Positions 1 to 7,684 of a stretch of DNA of 48,435 nt are shown here, piece after piece. Location of the stretch: positions 1 to 48,435 of the forward strand of contig JAHPYY010000141.1 of NCBI GenBank assembly GCA_019058515.1. The letters run 5' to 3'. How positions within the stretch are numbered: the first letter of the stretch is position 1; the number at the start of each line of letters is the position of its first letter. Made by a program: the position numbers and the translations under genes. This DNA comes from Promethearchaeota archaeon. GTDB taxonomy: Archaea; Asgardarchaeota; Lokiarchaeia; Sigynarchaeales; SOKP01. The notes under the pieces were generated by a model. That model had not been told where the DNA came from. It ran no database searches and worked only from the letters and a program-made list of their open reading frames with translations.

Positions 1-552
1 GCTCTAAATAACCAAAATCTTCTCACTTATAGAGAAAAAATGATTATTGGGGTTGTTATGGGGTTGTTTGGGAGTATCTTATTGGGAATAGGAATTGGAT
101 CGATACTTTTCACACTCATTGCAATCGCCCCACTTTTTATTGGGATAGTTTTTGCGTTTATCGGAGGATTCATCGAGATGAAAGCATGGCAAGAACTTCT
201 TATGTTTTTCGAGCAAAATAGGAGCATGTTTAACGAGAGAGTTTCCTATGACGCAATCAAGGGTGCTAATTACTTAAAAAACGCCGCGCTTTGTACGCTT
301 TTATCGTTTTTGATAATAACCATACTTATAGCGTTTTTACTAAGAGTAGCTGGGTATTTAAAGTTGGCAAGACTTGAAGAGAGCGCCTATGGACAAGCAC
401 ATCCTCCTGGAGTTCAACATCAATACAAACCACCAGCAGTTCAGCCCACTGCTTCACCCATTGGTCCCTCAGGAGTTAAATATTGTCAAAGCTGTGGGGA
501 AAAGCTTGTAGGAGACGAAAAGTTTTGCGGTAACTGTGGTAGTCCCATCTAA
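1..552 (+). CDS. Membrane protein with C-terminal zinc ribbon (possibly 5'-partial)
   Basis: Two strongly hydrophobic stretches near the N-terminus, an amphipathic segment with charged residues, and a further membrane helix are followed by a Pro/Gln-rich linker and a C-terminal zinc ribbon (CQSCG...CGNCG, two CxxC knuckles). The order resembles DUF996-type archaeal membrane proteins, but that is a resemblance only. The first ATG is at 40, giving 170 residues, yet the frame is open back to base 1 with no stop, so the gene may begin outside the window. No clear ribosome binding site precedes the ATG at 40. A T-run just after the stop suits an archaeal terminator. Function unknown; the zinc ribbon suggests protein contact on the cytoplasmic face. 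Confidence 0.6.
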   Translation, partial: ALNNQNLLTYREKMIIGVVMGLFGSILLGIGIGSILFTLIAIAPLFIGIVFAFIGGFIEMKAWQELLMFFEQNRSMFNERVSYDAIKGANYLKNAALCTLLSFLIITILIAFLLRVAGYLKLARLEESAYGQAHPPGVQHQYKPPAVQPTASPIGPSGVKYCQSCGEKLVGDEKFCGNCGSPI

Positions 553-565
553 CTTAATATCTCAA

Positions 566-574
566 TTTTTTTTT
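566..574 (+). terminator. T-run terminator after the zinc-ribbon membrane gene
   Basis: Nine consecutive T on the + strand, 14 nt after the stop codon of the preceding gene. Archaeal transcription commonly ends at such T-runs without a hairpin. Inferred from position and composition only. Confidence 0.45.
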
Positions 575-623
575 ATATACCTTTTAACTATTATAGGCCA
601 ATTTAGGACCAAAAATCGTTCTA

Positions 624-1223
624 TTAAGGATAGAACGTAGAAATCAAATTAATTAGTGAAATAAGTACGATTATTACAATAACGATTACATAAAGCATTC
701 TTTCATTGAAGGAGGATTTAGAGTACTTTCGTATCTTTTCAGAACTATAGCTAAGTCCTATCGTTTTTGTTTTAATTTTGAAATCCATTACAACTTTTTC
801 TCTCGAATTTCTAAACGCTAAAATGAATCCAGAAATTATCAAAAAAGCTATAAGTGCAAGCATGATCCCCAACATATAAGATATCATTTTTGAAAGCATC
901 GTTAATGCGATATTAACAAAAGCATACACAAATAGAAGAATTACACATAAAAATCCGAACTTTGAAAATCGTTTTCCAAGATCTTTTTTTGCACTTTTCA
1001 TCGCAAAATTCGCAGCAACGTATTTCACGCGCTCTTCGTAGCTTTTAGCAGACATAAAGATTTTTAGGACACCGTTTTTGACGAACCTATTATGTTCTTC
1101 GCTATCTTTTTGCTCAAAGATCTCTATAACCGCTTCTTTTGGTGCCTTGTTAACTACTTTATCCAACTTCATCAAATAAAAAACATCTAAAAGCTTTTTC
1201 TCTGTGATTTCTTTTGAAATCAT
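624..1223 (-). CDS. Hypothetical membrane protein, about three TM segments
   Basis: 199 residues. The first 80 or so are soluble, charged and probably helical. Two adjacent membrane helices follow (about residues 88-135), then a basic stretch and a last membrane helix at the very C-terminus (about 176-196), leaving only a few residues outside. I recognise no family. It stands alone, convergent with the gene on its left and co-directional with the F420 beta-subunit-like gene on its right, but more than 80 nt of AT-rich DNA separate the two, so a shared transcript is uncertain. Confidence 0.6.
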   Translation of the reverse strand: MISKEITEKKLLDVFYLMKLDKVVNKAPKEAVIEIFEQKDSEEHNRFVKNGVLKIFMSAKSYEERVKYVAANFAMKSAKKDLGKRFSKFGFLCVILLFVYAFVNIALTMLSKMISYMLGIMLALIAFLIISGFILAFRNSREKVVMDFKIKTKTIGLSYSSEKIRKYSKSSFNERMLYVIVIVIIVLISLINLISTFYP

Positions 1224-1306
1224 TAGATTTCACAATTTCTTGCTACTAATACTAGTTAACTATAAAATTTAAACTAATAAATAAGAAAAATAAGAAAGGA
1301 ATTTGA

Positions 1307-2245
1307 TTATTCCTCTAAAACATCCTTTAGCTCGTCCACATTTAGTTTTAAATATTTAGCTTTAACTAGATCTCTGCCTAAGAGTGTTTTAAAGTTCTTT
1401 TTACGCTTCTTGTTGAGAAACTTTTTCATCTCGCTGAGATCAGGATTCTTATTACTAACTTCTAAGTATTTCTTCTTAACTGCTGCATCTAAGACTTGTT
1501 GTCCAACTTCGGTTCTTACGATAATCAGCGCTTCTCTATCAGGTGCACCCCAAGGAGAATACGATAAGTCACTGAATTCTCCGGAGAAGTCAGTGCAATA
1601 CTTGCAACCCGCCAGTCCTCCAGAAGAACAACAATAAGCAATTTTTAAAGAGGTTCTCTCCGCACCAGTGTTAAATTCAGAGGTCAGAATCTTAGCTAAT
1701 CCTTGTAAATGGCACGGATTGCCAATAATACCAATGTCTCGCTTTTTCTGCAAATAAGCTTGACCAATCCCCGTAATTAAAGGTCCAGCGTTTGCCATAG
1801 TAGATTCTGGGACGTACTTCTTAGCTTCTTTAGCGTTATCTACAACAACGGGAAACGCGACTGGTGGTTTTTTGCTTTTTTGCTCGCTCAATACAAAATG
1901 TTTTACTACGCCTTCTTCGAATGCAGCTAACACTAAATTGTAGAGAATTGATTCTTTGTTCTTAGGTTTTACTTGTACGATGTCTTTATATACGCCAAAC
2001 GCAAGATCCACTCTATTAGTTCCGAACATTTTATATTCAATTTCGCTAATAGGTAAAAAACTGCGAGGACACGCATTATAACAAAGACCTACGGTTTCAG
2101 CGCATTCGTCTACAACAAAAGCTTCTCCAGTCTCTTTATTAAAGTCCATGTGAGGACAAAACGCGTTACAGGAACCACAGTGAATGCAAAGCCCAGCGTA
2201 AATAACCTCGTTTTCAAGATCTTGGCTAGATTTTTCTACTTTCAT
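1307..2245 (-). CDS. Coenzyme F420 hydrogenase/dehydrogenase beta-subunit family protein (FrhB-like)
   Basis: 312 residues. The N-terminus carries a ferredoxin-like cluster motif (C20, C23, C26, C30-P) and more cysteines at C48, C55 and C59-P. Further in are a short NPCHLQG motif and a CC...C..C group (around AYCCSSGG, CKYCTDF) typical of FrhB-family proteins. Members bind FAD and Fe-S clusters and pass electrons between F420 and a partner protein: a hydrogenase, Fpo/Fqo, sulfite or formate enzyme, or others. No partner subunit is encoded next to it, so the partner is unknown. The F420-dependent Mtd encoded further along shows that the cell uses F420. The length is in the usual range. Start ATG at 2245 is followed by a basic, plausible N-terminus. 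Confidence 0.85.
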   Translation of the reverse strand: MKVEKSSQDLENEVIYAGLCIHCGSCNAFCPHMDFNKETGEAFVVDECAETVGLCYNACPRSFLPISEIEYKMFGTNRVDLAFGVYKDIVQVKPKNKESILYNLVLAAFEEGVVKHFVLSEQKSKKPPVAFPVVVDNAKEAKKYVPESTMANAGPLITGIGQAYLQKKRDIGIIGNPCHLQGLAKILTSEFNTGAERTSLKIAYCCSSGGLAGCKYCTDFSGEFSDLSYSPWGAPDREALIIVRTEVGQQVLDAAVKKKYLEVSNKNPDLSEMKKFLNKKRKKNFKTLLGRDLVKAKYLKLNVDELKDVLEE

Positions 2246-2323
2246 TACTTGTTATCCTATAGAATTTTATAGTAAAAGTTAAGAAGTCAAATATTTGATA
2301 TCATTTAAAGTTAGTGAGAGATT

Positions 2324-2339
2324 GTGTGAGATTTCACAC
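2324..2339. promoter_or_regulatory. Small inverted repeat between divergent genes
   Basis: Six-base arms GTGTGA / TCACAC with a 4-nt spacer lie in the intergenic region between the FrhB-like gene (left, - strand) and the small charged protein gene (right, + strand). It could be an operator for either. It is short enough to occur by chance in DNA of this length. Confidence 0.25.
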
Positions 2340-2459
2340 CTTGAGATTACGAGGAATTGCTATAAATTTATAAATTAAAATGTACTTTTTTTCTATTAGG
2401 AGCTTAATCTAGAACTAATTCAATATATTTTTATACTTAAATTCTAAGGAGATGAGAAA

Positions 2460-2786
2460 ATGGAACAGTGGGAAAAACATTTGTGGGATAAATATTATCT
2501 TGACGACGAAAAACGAAAATTAAGAATAAAATCGCTAAAAGAAGAAATTGGAACTCTAAAAACCCAAATTAGATTCGATGAAGACGATAGATTAAGGAAG
2601 GGAAAACGGTCGCTTAGTGGGATAGGAGGGGGTTTAGCTCCACGAACTATGACTCCCCGTAGTTATTCTCTGTCCTCTTCTGGGATTGACGATAGTGAGC
2701 TAGTTCTTGCGAGGAAGAAAAAAAAATTAAAATTCCTTAAAGACATGAATAAAGAAAGGAAGAAAAACCATCAGAGAAATGCCTAA
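2460..2786 (+). CDS. Small charged protein, unknown
   Basis: 108 residues, rich in Lys, Arg, Glu and Asp. A predicted helix covers about residues 1-45 and another about 78-108, separated by a low-complexity Gly/Ser/Pro linker. No membrane segment or recognised domain. The start is well supported: a GGAG ribosome binding site (2448-2451) lies 8 nt before the ATG, and a TATA-like TTTTTATACTTA element lies about 25-30 nt upstream of the ATG. The two basic ends suggest nucleic-acid or protein binding, but that is a guess. Confidence 0.55.
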   Translation: MEQWEKHLWDKYYLDDEKRKLRIKSLKEEIGTLKTQIRFDEDDRLRKGKRSLSGIGGGLAPRTMTPRSYSLSSSGIDDSELVLARKKKKLKFLKDMNKERKKNHQRNA

Positions 2787-2840
2787 GTACTTGATTTCCC
2801 AAAAAATCTCTTTATTAATACTAACTAGTATAAAATAGTC

Positions 2841-2846
2841 GAGGAG
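2841..2846 (+). promoter_or_regulatory. Shine-Dalgarno GAGGAG that points to an ATT start codon
   Basis: GAGGAG lies exactly 6 nt before an in-frame ATT at 2853. From there the frame reads Met-Lys-Lys-Leu and continues into a hydrophobic signal-like segment. The nearest conventional start, TTG at 2874, is 27 nt from this site, which is too far. Confidence 0.55.
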
Positions 2847-2852
2847 ATTTCC

Positions 2853-3467
2853 ATTAAGAAACTTGCGATAATATTGCTAAGTCTTATTTGTTTCATAGGA
2901 TTGATTGTTGCGTTTCCAAGTACAATCTATATCACAAGAAATAGACCTAAATACATCCAAGCAAAAGAATTTGTAAAGGAATACGAGAAAGGAAACGGTT
3001 ATTTAAGAGCAGAGTTTACGGTTCAGAACGAGTTTTCTGCGGAATATTCGTACGATATTACCTGTAGGATTTATAAAAGTGGAATTGTAGGCATGGTTGA
3101 CATTGACGATATCGATTATCTTGTTTATAAAAACGATGTATGTTTAATTTCTAGAGATATTAACCATCATGTGGACACATGCGGATATGGGGAAAAATGT
3201 GTAACAACAGCTATGGGTGGAGGAGATATAGTAGAGTTGAATCAATACGACAATCTCACATTAATTGGGAATGTAATCGCTACTTTTAATGTGGATGGAG
3301 ATCTGATTCAAGAAAATTTCGACCTGTTCTTTGAATTTCAATTACAACATCCATACTGGGTTGATACTTATGTTAGCTTCTTTCTCTCACTTGGACTATT
3401 GCTTATACATATCCTTGGAATCGGGTTATCTCTGATCTTTTTAATAAAAGGATGTAAGAAAAAGTAA
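2853..3467 (+). CDS. Membrane-anchored extracytoplasmic protein, ATT start likely
   Basis: From the ATT start the protein has 204 residues and begins MKKLAIILLSL, a typical basic-then-hydrophobic signal anchor; from the TTG at 2874 it would have 197 residues and lose the basic residues. The middle domain (about residues 35-165) is rich in beta-type sequence and holds several cysteines that could form disulphides outside the cell. A second membrane helix near the C-terminus (about 173-198) is followed by a short KGCKKK cytoplasmic tail. This gives an N- and C-terminally anchored external domain. No family recognised. The gene follows the small charged protein gene in the same direction, after about 66 nt. 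Confidence 0.55.
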   Translation: MKKLAIILLSLICFIGLIVAFPSTIYITRNRPKYIQAKEFVKEYEKGNGYLRAEFTVQNEFSAEYSYDITCRIYKSGIVGMVDIDDIDYLVYKNDVCLISRDINHHVDTCGYGEKCVTTAMGGGDIVELNQYDNLTLIGNVIATFNVDGDLIQENFDLFFEFQLQHPYWVDTYVSFFLSLGLLLIHILGIGLSLIFLIKGCKKK

Positions 3468-3480
3468 AAAATTACTATCT

Positions 3481-3680
3481 CTCTACCAAAATTCACAGGA
3501 TATTACTGCCAAATCCCCCAAAATTGCATGTTATTCCAATTTTTGCACATCAATTTGTCTTATGCCGGCTTCCCCTCTTAATTACCGCACTAATTCTATA
3601 ACTTGGGCGACACCCGTAACACCAAGTGGATGACCTCTGGCTTTCAATCCACCTGAAGGATTAATTGGTAGTTTTCTACC
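3481..3680 (-). pseudogene. Decayed thiolase (SCP-x type) C-terminal fragment
   Basis: The - strand reads [20 protein letters not shown], then [12 protein letters not shown], a stop (TAA at 3582-3584 where thiolases have Gln), LRGEAGIRQ, a second stop (3531-3533), and, after a one-base frameshift near 3524-3528, a NFGGFGSN segment. These are the hallmark C-terminal motifs of archaeal SCP2/acetyl-CoA acetyltransferase-type thiolases (NPSGG..GHP.G.TG, QLRGEAG, HN.GG). Only about 65 codons remain, with no recognisable upstream part. It is a relic of a paralogue of the type that begins at 48273, or of a gene that was moved away. Confidence 0.8.
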
Positions 3681-3862
3681 TATTTAACTATTTTTATAAA
3701 AAAGCTAATAAATAGAAAATAAGTTTATGAATCTTTATGAAGTTACTATAAGCACTTCCCATCAATAAATATCTGAAGTATAATATTTATAAATACATTA
3801 AATAGAATATTCTAGAAAGCGATAGAATAATAATAAATTTTACACTTAAATAATAGTACTAT

Positions 3863-4600
3863 TTACAACTTCCGTAAAATCACTGTTCCTAAAGCATCAG
3901 GAATTTCGACAATTTTTTCTGGTTTATCCATCATAAACTCATTAACAGCGCGATAGACTCCGGCATTAGATTCCGCGGGATTATTATAATCGTGAATAAA
4001 TATATATCCTCCTTTCACAACTCTAGGATAAAAGAATTTTAAACCTTCTAGGGTTGATTTGTATAAATCGGCGTCAATGTTCACAAAAGCAAATCTTAGT
4101 TCTTCTAATCCCTTTGTTGTATCTGGAAATATTCCTTTCCTAATTATAATATTTCTGGAAGCACCAAACTTTGCCTTGATGGAAAATAAGTCTGGGGGTT
4201 TAAATCTTCCTACATATTCTTTTTGTTCTAAAAATTCTTCTGGAAATCCTTCAAATGTATCAAATAAATACAATTTTCTTTCGGGAGCAAGATTATGGAT
4301 TATTTCACTTGTCTCACCAAGATACACTCCAAACTCCGAAAAAGCTCCTTCAATATTTAATTTATCAATTCTATTTATTGCTAATGCCATAGAAGCTAAT
4401 TTAATAGGATCCCAAGAGACAATTATGTACTTATTATACCACTTTTTACTAAAAGGAGGGGAATGAAGTATCTCTCTTTTGTTTATTTCTGTTCTAATGG
4501 TCACATAGAGATTATGGAAGATTTTTTTTCTTTTTAGAAGTTTATAAAATCCATACTTATTAGTTAATAAAAAGCTTAAAACTTTATTAAGAATTTTCAT
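3863..4600 (-). CDS. TylF/MycF-type SAM-dependent O-methyltransferase
   Basis: 245 residues. The SAM-binding region EFGVYLGETS (89-98) follows a helical cap. LYLFDTFEGFPEE (about 110-122) holds the Asp that binds SAM in this family. VNIDADLY (173-180) and FIHDYN (201-206) supply the acidic residues (D176, D178, D204) expected to bind the divalent metal. TylF-family enzymes methylate hydroxyl groups of sugars or other polyols; in archaea the substrate may be a glycan of surface proteins or lipids. The gene stands alone between a pseudogene and an AT-rich gap, so context does not reveal the substrate. Confidence 0.8.
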   Translation of the reverse strand: MKILNKVLSFLLTNKYGFYKLLKRKKIFHNLYVTIRTEINKREILHSPPFSKKWYNKYIIVSWDPIKLASMALAINRIDKLNIEGAFSEFGVYLGETSEIIHNLAPERKLYLFDTFEGFPEEFLEQKEYVGRFKPPDLFSIKAKFGASRNIIIRKGIFPDTTKGLEELRFAFVNIDADLYKSTLEGLKFFYPRVVKGGYIFIHDYNNPAESNAGVYRAVNEFMMDKPEKIVEIPDALGTVILRKL

Positions 4601-4845
4601 AGATAACTGCAGCCTTTAATGAAATTAAAATAATACCTTTTAATGAGTTAAATTTAAAGGGAACTCTCAGTTATTCTGAAAAACTTATTAATATTTATTA
4701 ACAGATACTTAAAATCGAAATATAAGTAGTGTTTAGTACGCATAATTTATAAAAATTGGACTCGGAATTATTAATATTTCAGTATTACCATCCTTCTAGT
4801 AAGAATAAATGAATTTAAAAAGTTATTTGTAAAGAGTTGAATAAG

Positions 4846-5094
4846 ATGAGTGAAGAAAAGAAAAATATCGCGGAATATAAAGCAAAAGTTGTTGAAAATT
4901 ATAATTCTATAAGGCTTGCTTTAGAAGGAATGTACACTGCGATAGAAGTGTGCTTTCCCCACGAGGAAATTTTCCACTCAATTGCTCTAGACAATCTAAA
5001 AGCTCTAAACTCATCGTTAAACGAATTACTGTTAATCTTTCCATATTATATCGAAAATGAAGAAGAGATGGAATTGGAATTCAAAGAAAACTAA
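4846..5094 (+). CDS. Small acidic helical protein, unknown
   Basis: 82 residues from ATG 4846 (85 if a TTG at 4837 is used; neither has a convincing ribosome binding site). The sequence looks all-helical, with a central segment holding one Cys and His residues and an acidic tail ending EEEMELEFKEN. No membrane segment and no recognised family. It is convergent with the GNAT gene on its right. Real-gene status rests on composition and on lying in an otherwise empty stretch. Confidence 0.45.
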   Translation: MSEEKKNIAEYKAKVVENYNSIRLALEGMYTAIEVCFPHEEIFHSIALDNLKALNSSLNELLLIFPYYIENEEEMELEFKEN

Positions 5095-5125
5095 TTTGTA
5101 TATTCCAATCCATCCTTCTTCCATA

Positions 5126-5914
5126 TCACCTATTAATTACTACCTTCTTTTGTAAGTAATAATAACTATACGCTTTTGAAAATCGTAGTTTCCCGTATAA
5201 ATCAAGCGCTACGGTATTATCCTTCTCTACTTGGAGCCATATAGTGCTAGCACCGTTTTGAAGTGCCCAATCATTGATAAGTTTAGATAGGAGCGCGCTA
5301 GCAATCTTATTTCGTCTAAATTGCGGCTTAACCAATAGATCTGCGATATACAAATATCCCCGAGGTTCTAAGATTCCAGTAATTGTCCCTACAATTTCGT
5401 CACCAATTTTAGCAATTAGATACCGCTTCTGAGGAATAACTATCTTTTGGGAGATTTGTTCAATGATTTTTTGATCGTACTCTGATCTATGAGAATACTC
5501 CGCTAAAAATGCTGAGATTGGCTTTACGCGAGTATCCTTAAACTCAAAATTAACTGAATTTTTTATTCTCTGAATATTAAGTTGGTTAATTGAACAAATT
5601 AAAGCCCAAGTTGGAGTAATTATTTGATAATCTTCTGCGAGTAATTCCTTAACTAAAGATTTTGGACGATAGTAATCGGTAATGGTGTAAGTGGCTGGAA
5701 GGTTAAACGCAGCGTAAGCTTTTTCTACAAGGTTAATATCTTGAATAAGTGTTTTCTTGTTTCCTGCGTATCTTAGAGGAATTACCGAGTTAGCTCGAGA
5801 AGTAACACCGTTCGTAAACCTAAGAATCCAGCCATTTAAAAGAAAATAATCTTTAGCTGGCCAAGAATTAATTAAAAGCTCTAGTAATTGCTTGGTTGAG
5901 ATTTTCAATTTCAC
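5126..5914 (-). CDS. GNAT-family N-acetyltransferase with an extra N-terminal domain
   Basis: 262 residues. The N-terminal half has SWPAKDYFLLNGWILRF and SRANSVIPL, matching the 'SWPA..GW.LRF..G.T.RANSV' signature of two-domain GNATs related to mycobacterial Rv0428c. The C-terminal GNAT domain shows LVKPQFRRNKIASALL followed by N-x-x-A-x-x-L-Y-x-K-L-x-F. The usual Gly of the acetyl-CoA pyrophosphate loop (R-x-x-G-x-A) is Lys here. Substrate unknown. The gene lies upstream of nothing obvious in its own direction; the winged-helix gene on its right is co-directional about 65 nt away, so the two could share a transcript. Confidence 0.8.
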   Translation of the reverse strand: MKLKISTKQLLELLINSWPAKDYFLLNGWILRFTNGVTSRANSVIPLRYAGNKKTLIQDINLVEKAYAAFNLPATYTITDYYRPKSLVKELLAEDYQIITPTWALICSINQLNIQRIKNSVNFEFKDTRVKPISAFLAEYSHRSEYDQKIIEQISQKIVIPQKRYLIAKIGDEIVGTITGILEPRGYLYIADLLVKPQFRRNKIASALLSKLINDWALQNGASTIWLQVEKDNTVALDLYGKLRFSKAYSYYYLQKKVVINR

Positions 5915-5980
5915 TTCACTTAGAATTTAAATTTATGTATAAATGTAATAGAAAGAAAGCTAGTGATCCAGCTTAGAACA

Positions 5981-6292
5981 TTATCCATAATCTTCGTTTC
6001 CGTTTTCATCAAGCAAAAATCGCCCACAAGTATCGTCAAGTTTCTTAATGATGTGTTCTCTGTCTTTCCAAGACACCCAACTATTTCCAAGTTTTTCAAA
6101 ATGAAAACCGCAATATTCTTCTTGTTTTAGCTTGTCTAACATCTTTTTTACATAGGTCCAAGACAACCCCGTTCTCTCCACCACTTCTGCAATATCGATG
6201 GGTTTGTTCACTTCAAGTTCTTGGTTGAAGAACAAAATAATCTTTTCTAAGCCTGATTTAGGTGATTGAGATTCAGTAATGAGCATCACCAA
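5981..6292 (-). CDS. Small winged-helix DNA-binding protein
   Basis: 103 residues. KPIDIAEVVERTGLSWTYVKKMLDKLK (residues about 33-59) is a helix-turn-helix with a clear recognition helix, followed by a strand-turn-strand that would form the wing (FEKLGNSWVSW). The size and single domain suit an archaeal transcription regulator. It could act on its own promoter or on the co-directional GNAT gene that follows it. No ligand-binding domain is present. The C-terminal tail is acidic. The family name cannot be fixed by eye. Confidence 0.65.
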   Translation of the reverse strand: MVMLITESQSPKSGLEKIILFFNQELEVNKPIDIAEVVERTGLSWTYVKKMLDKLKQEEYCGFHFEKLGNSWVSWKDREHIIKKLDDTCGRFLLDENGNEDYG

Positions 6293-6337
6293 TTTTAATA
6301 ATTAAAAATATTTTATTAAATAATCTATAAACACGAT

Positions 6338-6465
6338 ACATCTTTTAATGCATTCATACGTACCAGTAAGTTAAAATTTCCACGCTCAGTTACGCTTGAA
6401 TTAACTCAGATATGCAAGCTCCGATGTAAGATTGTTACTTTTGGGGAGATACGACAAAATAAGTT
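6338..6465 (+). pseudogene. Radical SAM N-terminal remnant with a frameshift
   Basis: The + strand frame through 6353-6430 reads KFPRSVTLELTQICKLRCK, which matches the start of many radical SAM enzymes (P.SV.LELT..CNLRCK.C). The third cluster cysteine is lost in this frame, but a one-base shift at 6431-6433 restores it as CYFWGDTTK before a stop at about 6463. The CxxxCxxC motif is thus split by what looks like a single-base deletion, and nothing downstream continues the enzyme. No conserved start is visible. Short, so this remains an inference from one motif. Confidence 0.45.
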
Positions 6466-6520
6466 TATGCCAATTTGTCTGAGCTGTTAAATATTTTAGT
6501 TAAACGGGAAAAAAAGAAGG

Positions 6521-6529
6521 AAAAAAAAA
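6521..6529 (-). terminator. T-run terminator (- strand) after the membrane-protein pair
   Basis: Nine A on the + strand, hence nine T on the - strand, lie about 37 nt downstream of the stop of the gene ending at 6566. A second, shorter run is at 6509-6515. Both fit archaeal T-run termination. Confidence 0.4.
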
Positions 6530-6565
6530 TGTTAATTCAAGAGAATTTTTATAAAGATTATGTTA

Positions 6566-7597
6566 CTATTCCTCTTCTTCGACTTCGCGGGTAACTTCAG
6601 TGACTGTCTCGGGGGTATCTATCTCTGGTTTGTGAGTGAAGATGGCAATCAATCCAAATAGGAGAGTGAATGCGATGAATAAAAATACGAGAAACATGTC
6701 TCGTTGTGGTCTAATTGCAGTTTCAATCCACGGTAGAGCGTCTGCGATATTCATAACCTGAACGATAAGTTTGGTACTAATAATGAATAGAGCAATGGTA
6801 TCGGCACCTACATATCTTAACTTCTCCTTAAGGTAATCTACTCGAGAAAATACGGAACCAATTATGTATACAAAAAGAATAATATCGAATAGTATTGAGA
6901 TTGGTATGATTGTTGTTCCTTCAGAGTTATACTCGTAGATAATACTAATAACTATGTAAGATACATACGCTAAAGTTAGTAGAAAAAACACCGATATGTA
7001 GGCAGAGAATTTTTTAAGCAGCAGTAGTCTCAAACCAACGAATACAAGCAAGGCTGTATCTATGATAAATACAATGAAAAAAATATTTGCAGTTGAAGGT
7101 CTTGCCGAGAAAAAAAATATCCAAGAGAGAACTAGCACGATAAGATCGATTGCCCCAACTACGAAAAATTCAAGTAATCGCGTAATTTTTCTAGTTTTTG
7201 GATACTTGTAAAGAAAATCGTCAAATTTCTGAGAGTAATCGATACAAAACTTAAATGCAAAGAACGCAGTTATGATTTGGTCAATAATAAAAAAATACGG
7301 AAATATTACTGGTAAGGAGAATAGGTAAACTAAGAGAATTGGGATTGATAATCCAAGAATGATTATCAAGTGTAGTAGCTTCAGTTTTTCAGTAGAGATG
7401 AAAAAGGAAATTCCAAATAGAATTAGGCAATAGCCGACTAACACGCCACAAAAGAAGAATATGAACATAATAATCGAGGGATTTGCTCTCAGGAACAAGC
7501 CGACTAAAATTAGTATCATTGAAATGAAGAACAAGGAGAAAATGAATTTGTATATAGTGGTATCAGTTATCTTTTTTAAACCGCTTATGAAGCTCAT
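6566..7597 (-). CDS. Polytopic membrane protein, paralogue A
   Basis: 343 residues with about nine to ten membrane helices and an acidic tail (TEVTREVEEEE). It is a clear paralogue of the gene just upstream: shared landmarks are ITRLLEF / FTRALEF, KKFSAYISVFF / KKFAGYITLFF, and RVDYLKEKLRYVGADTIALF / RVDFIKEKIKIIRGDTIALF. The conserved cytoplasmic RVD-KEK segment followed by DTIALF is the most distinctive motif. No transporter, enzyme or sensor signature is seen. Downstream member of a two-gene tandem with an 87-nt gap, probably co-transcribed or separately promoted from that gap. Confidence 0.7.
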   Translation of the reverse strand: MSFISGLKKITDTTIYKFIFSLFFISMILILVGLFLRANPSIIMFIFFFCGVLVGYCLILFGISFFISTEKLKLLHLIIILGLSIPILLVYLFSLPVIFPYFFIIDQIITAFFAFKFCIDYSQKFDDFLYKYPKTRKITRLLEFFVVGAIDLIVLVLSWIFFFSARPSTANIFFIVFIIDTALLVFVGLRLLLLKKFSAYISVFFLLTLAYVSYIVISIIYEYNSEGTTIIPISILFDIILFVYIIGSVFSRVDYLKEKLRYVGADTIALFIISTKLIVQVMNIADALPWIETAIRPQRDMFLVFLFIAFTLLFGLIAIFTHKPEIDTPETVTEVTREVEEEE

Positions 7598-7684
7598 AAT
7601 ATTCTTTTTACTTTTTTAGTTGAATTAGAGTTATTAAATACGTTGTGTTAAGGGTATAAAAATATTAGGGTTTATTAGTTAGGG

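Noticed and set aside
3545..3660. GC-rich patch that could be a tRNA or other stable RNA
   Set aside because: It reads as a thiolase C-terminus with stop codons, and no cloverleaf or CCA-type arms could be made.
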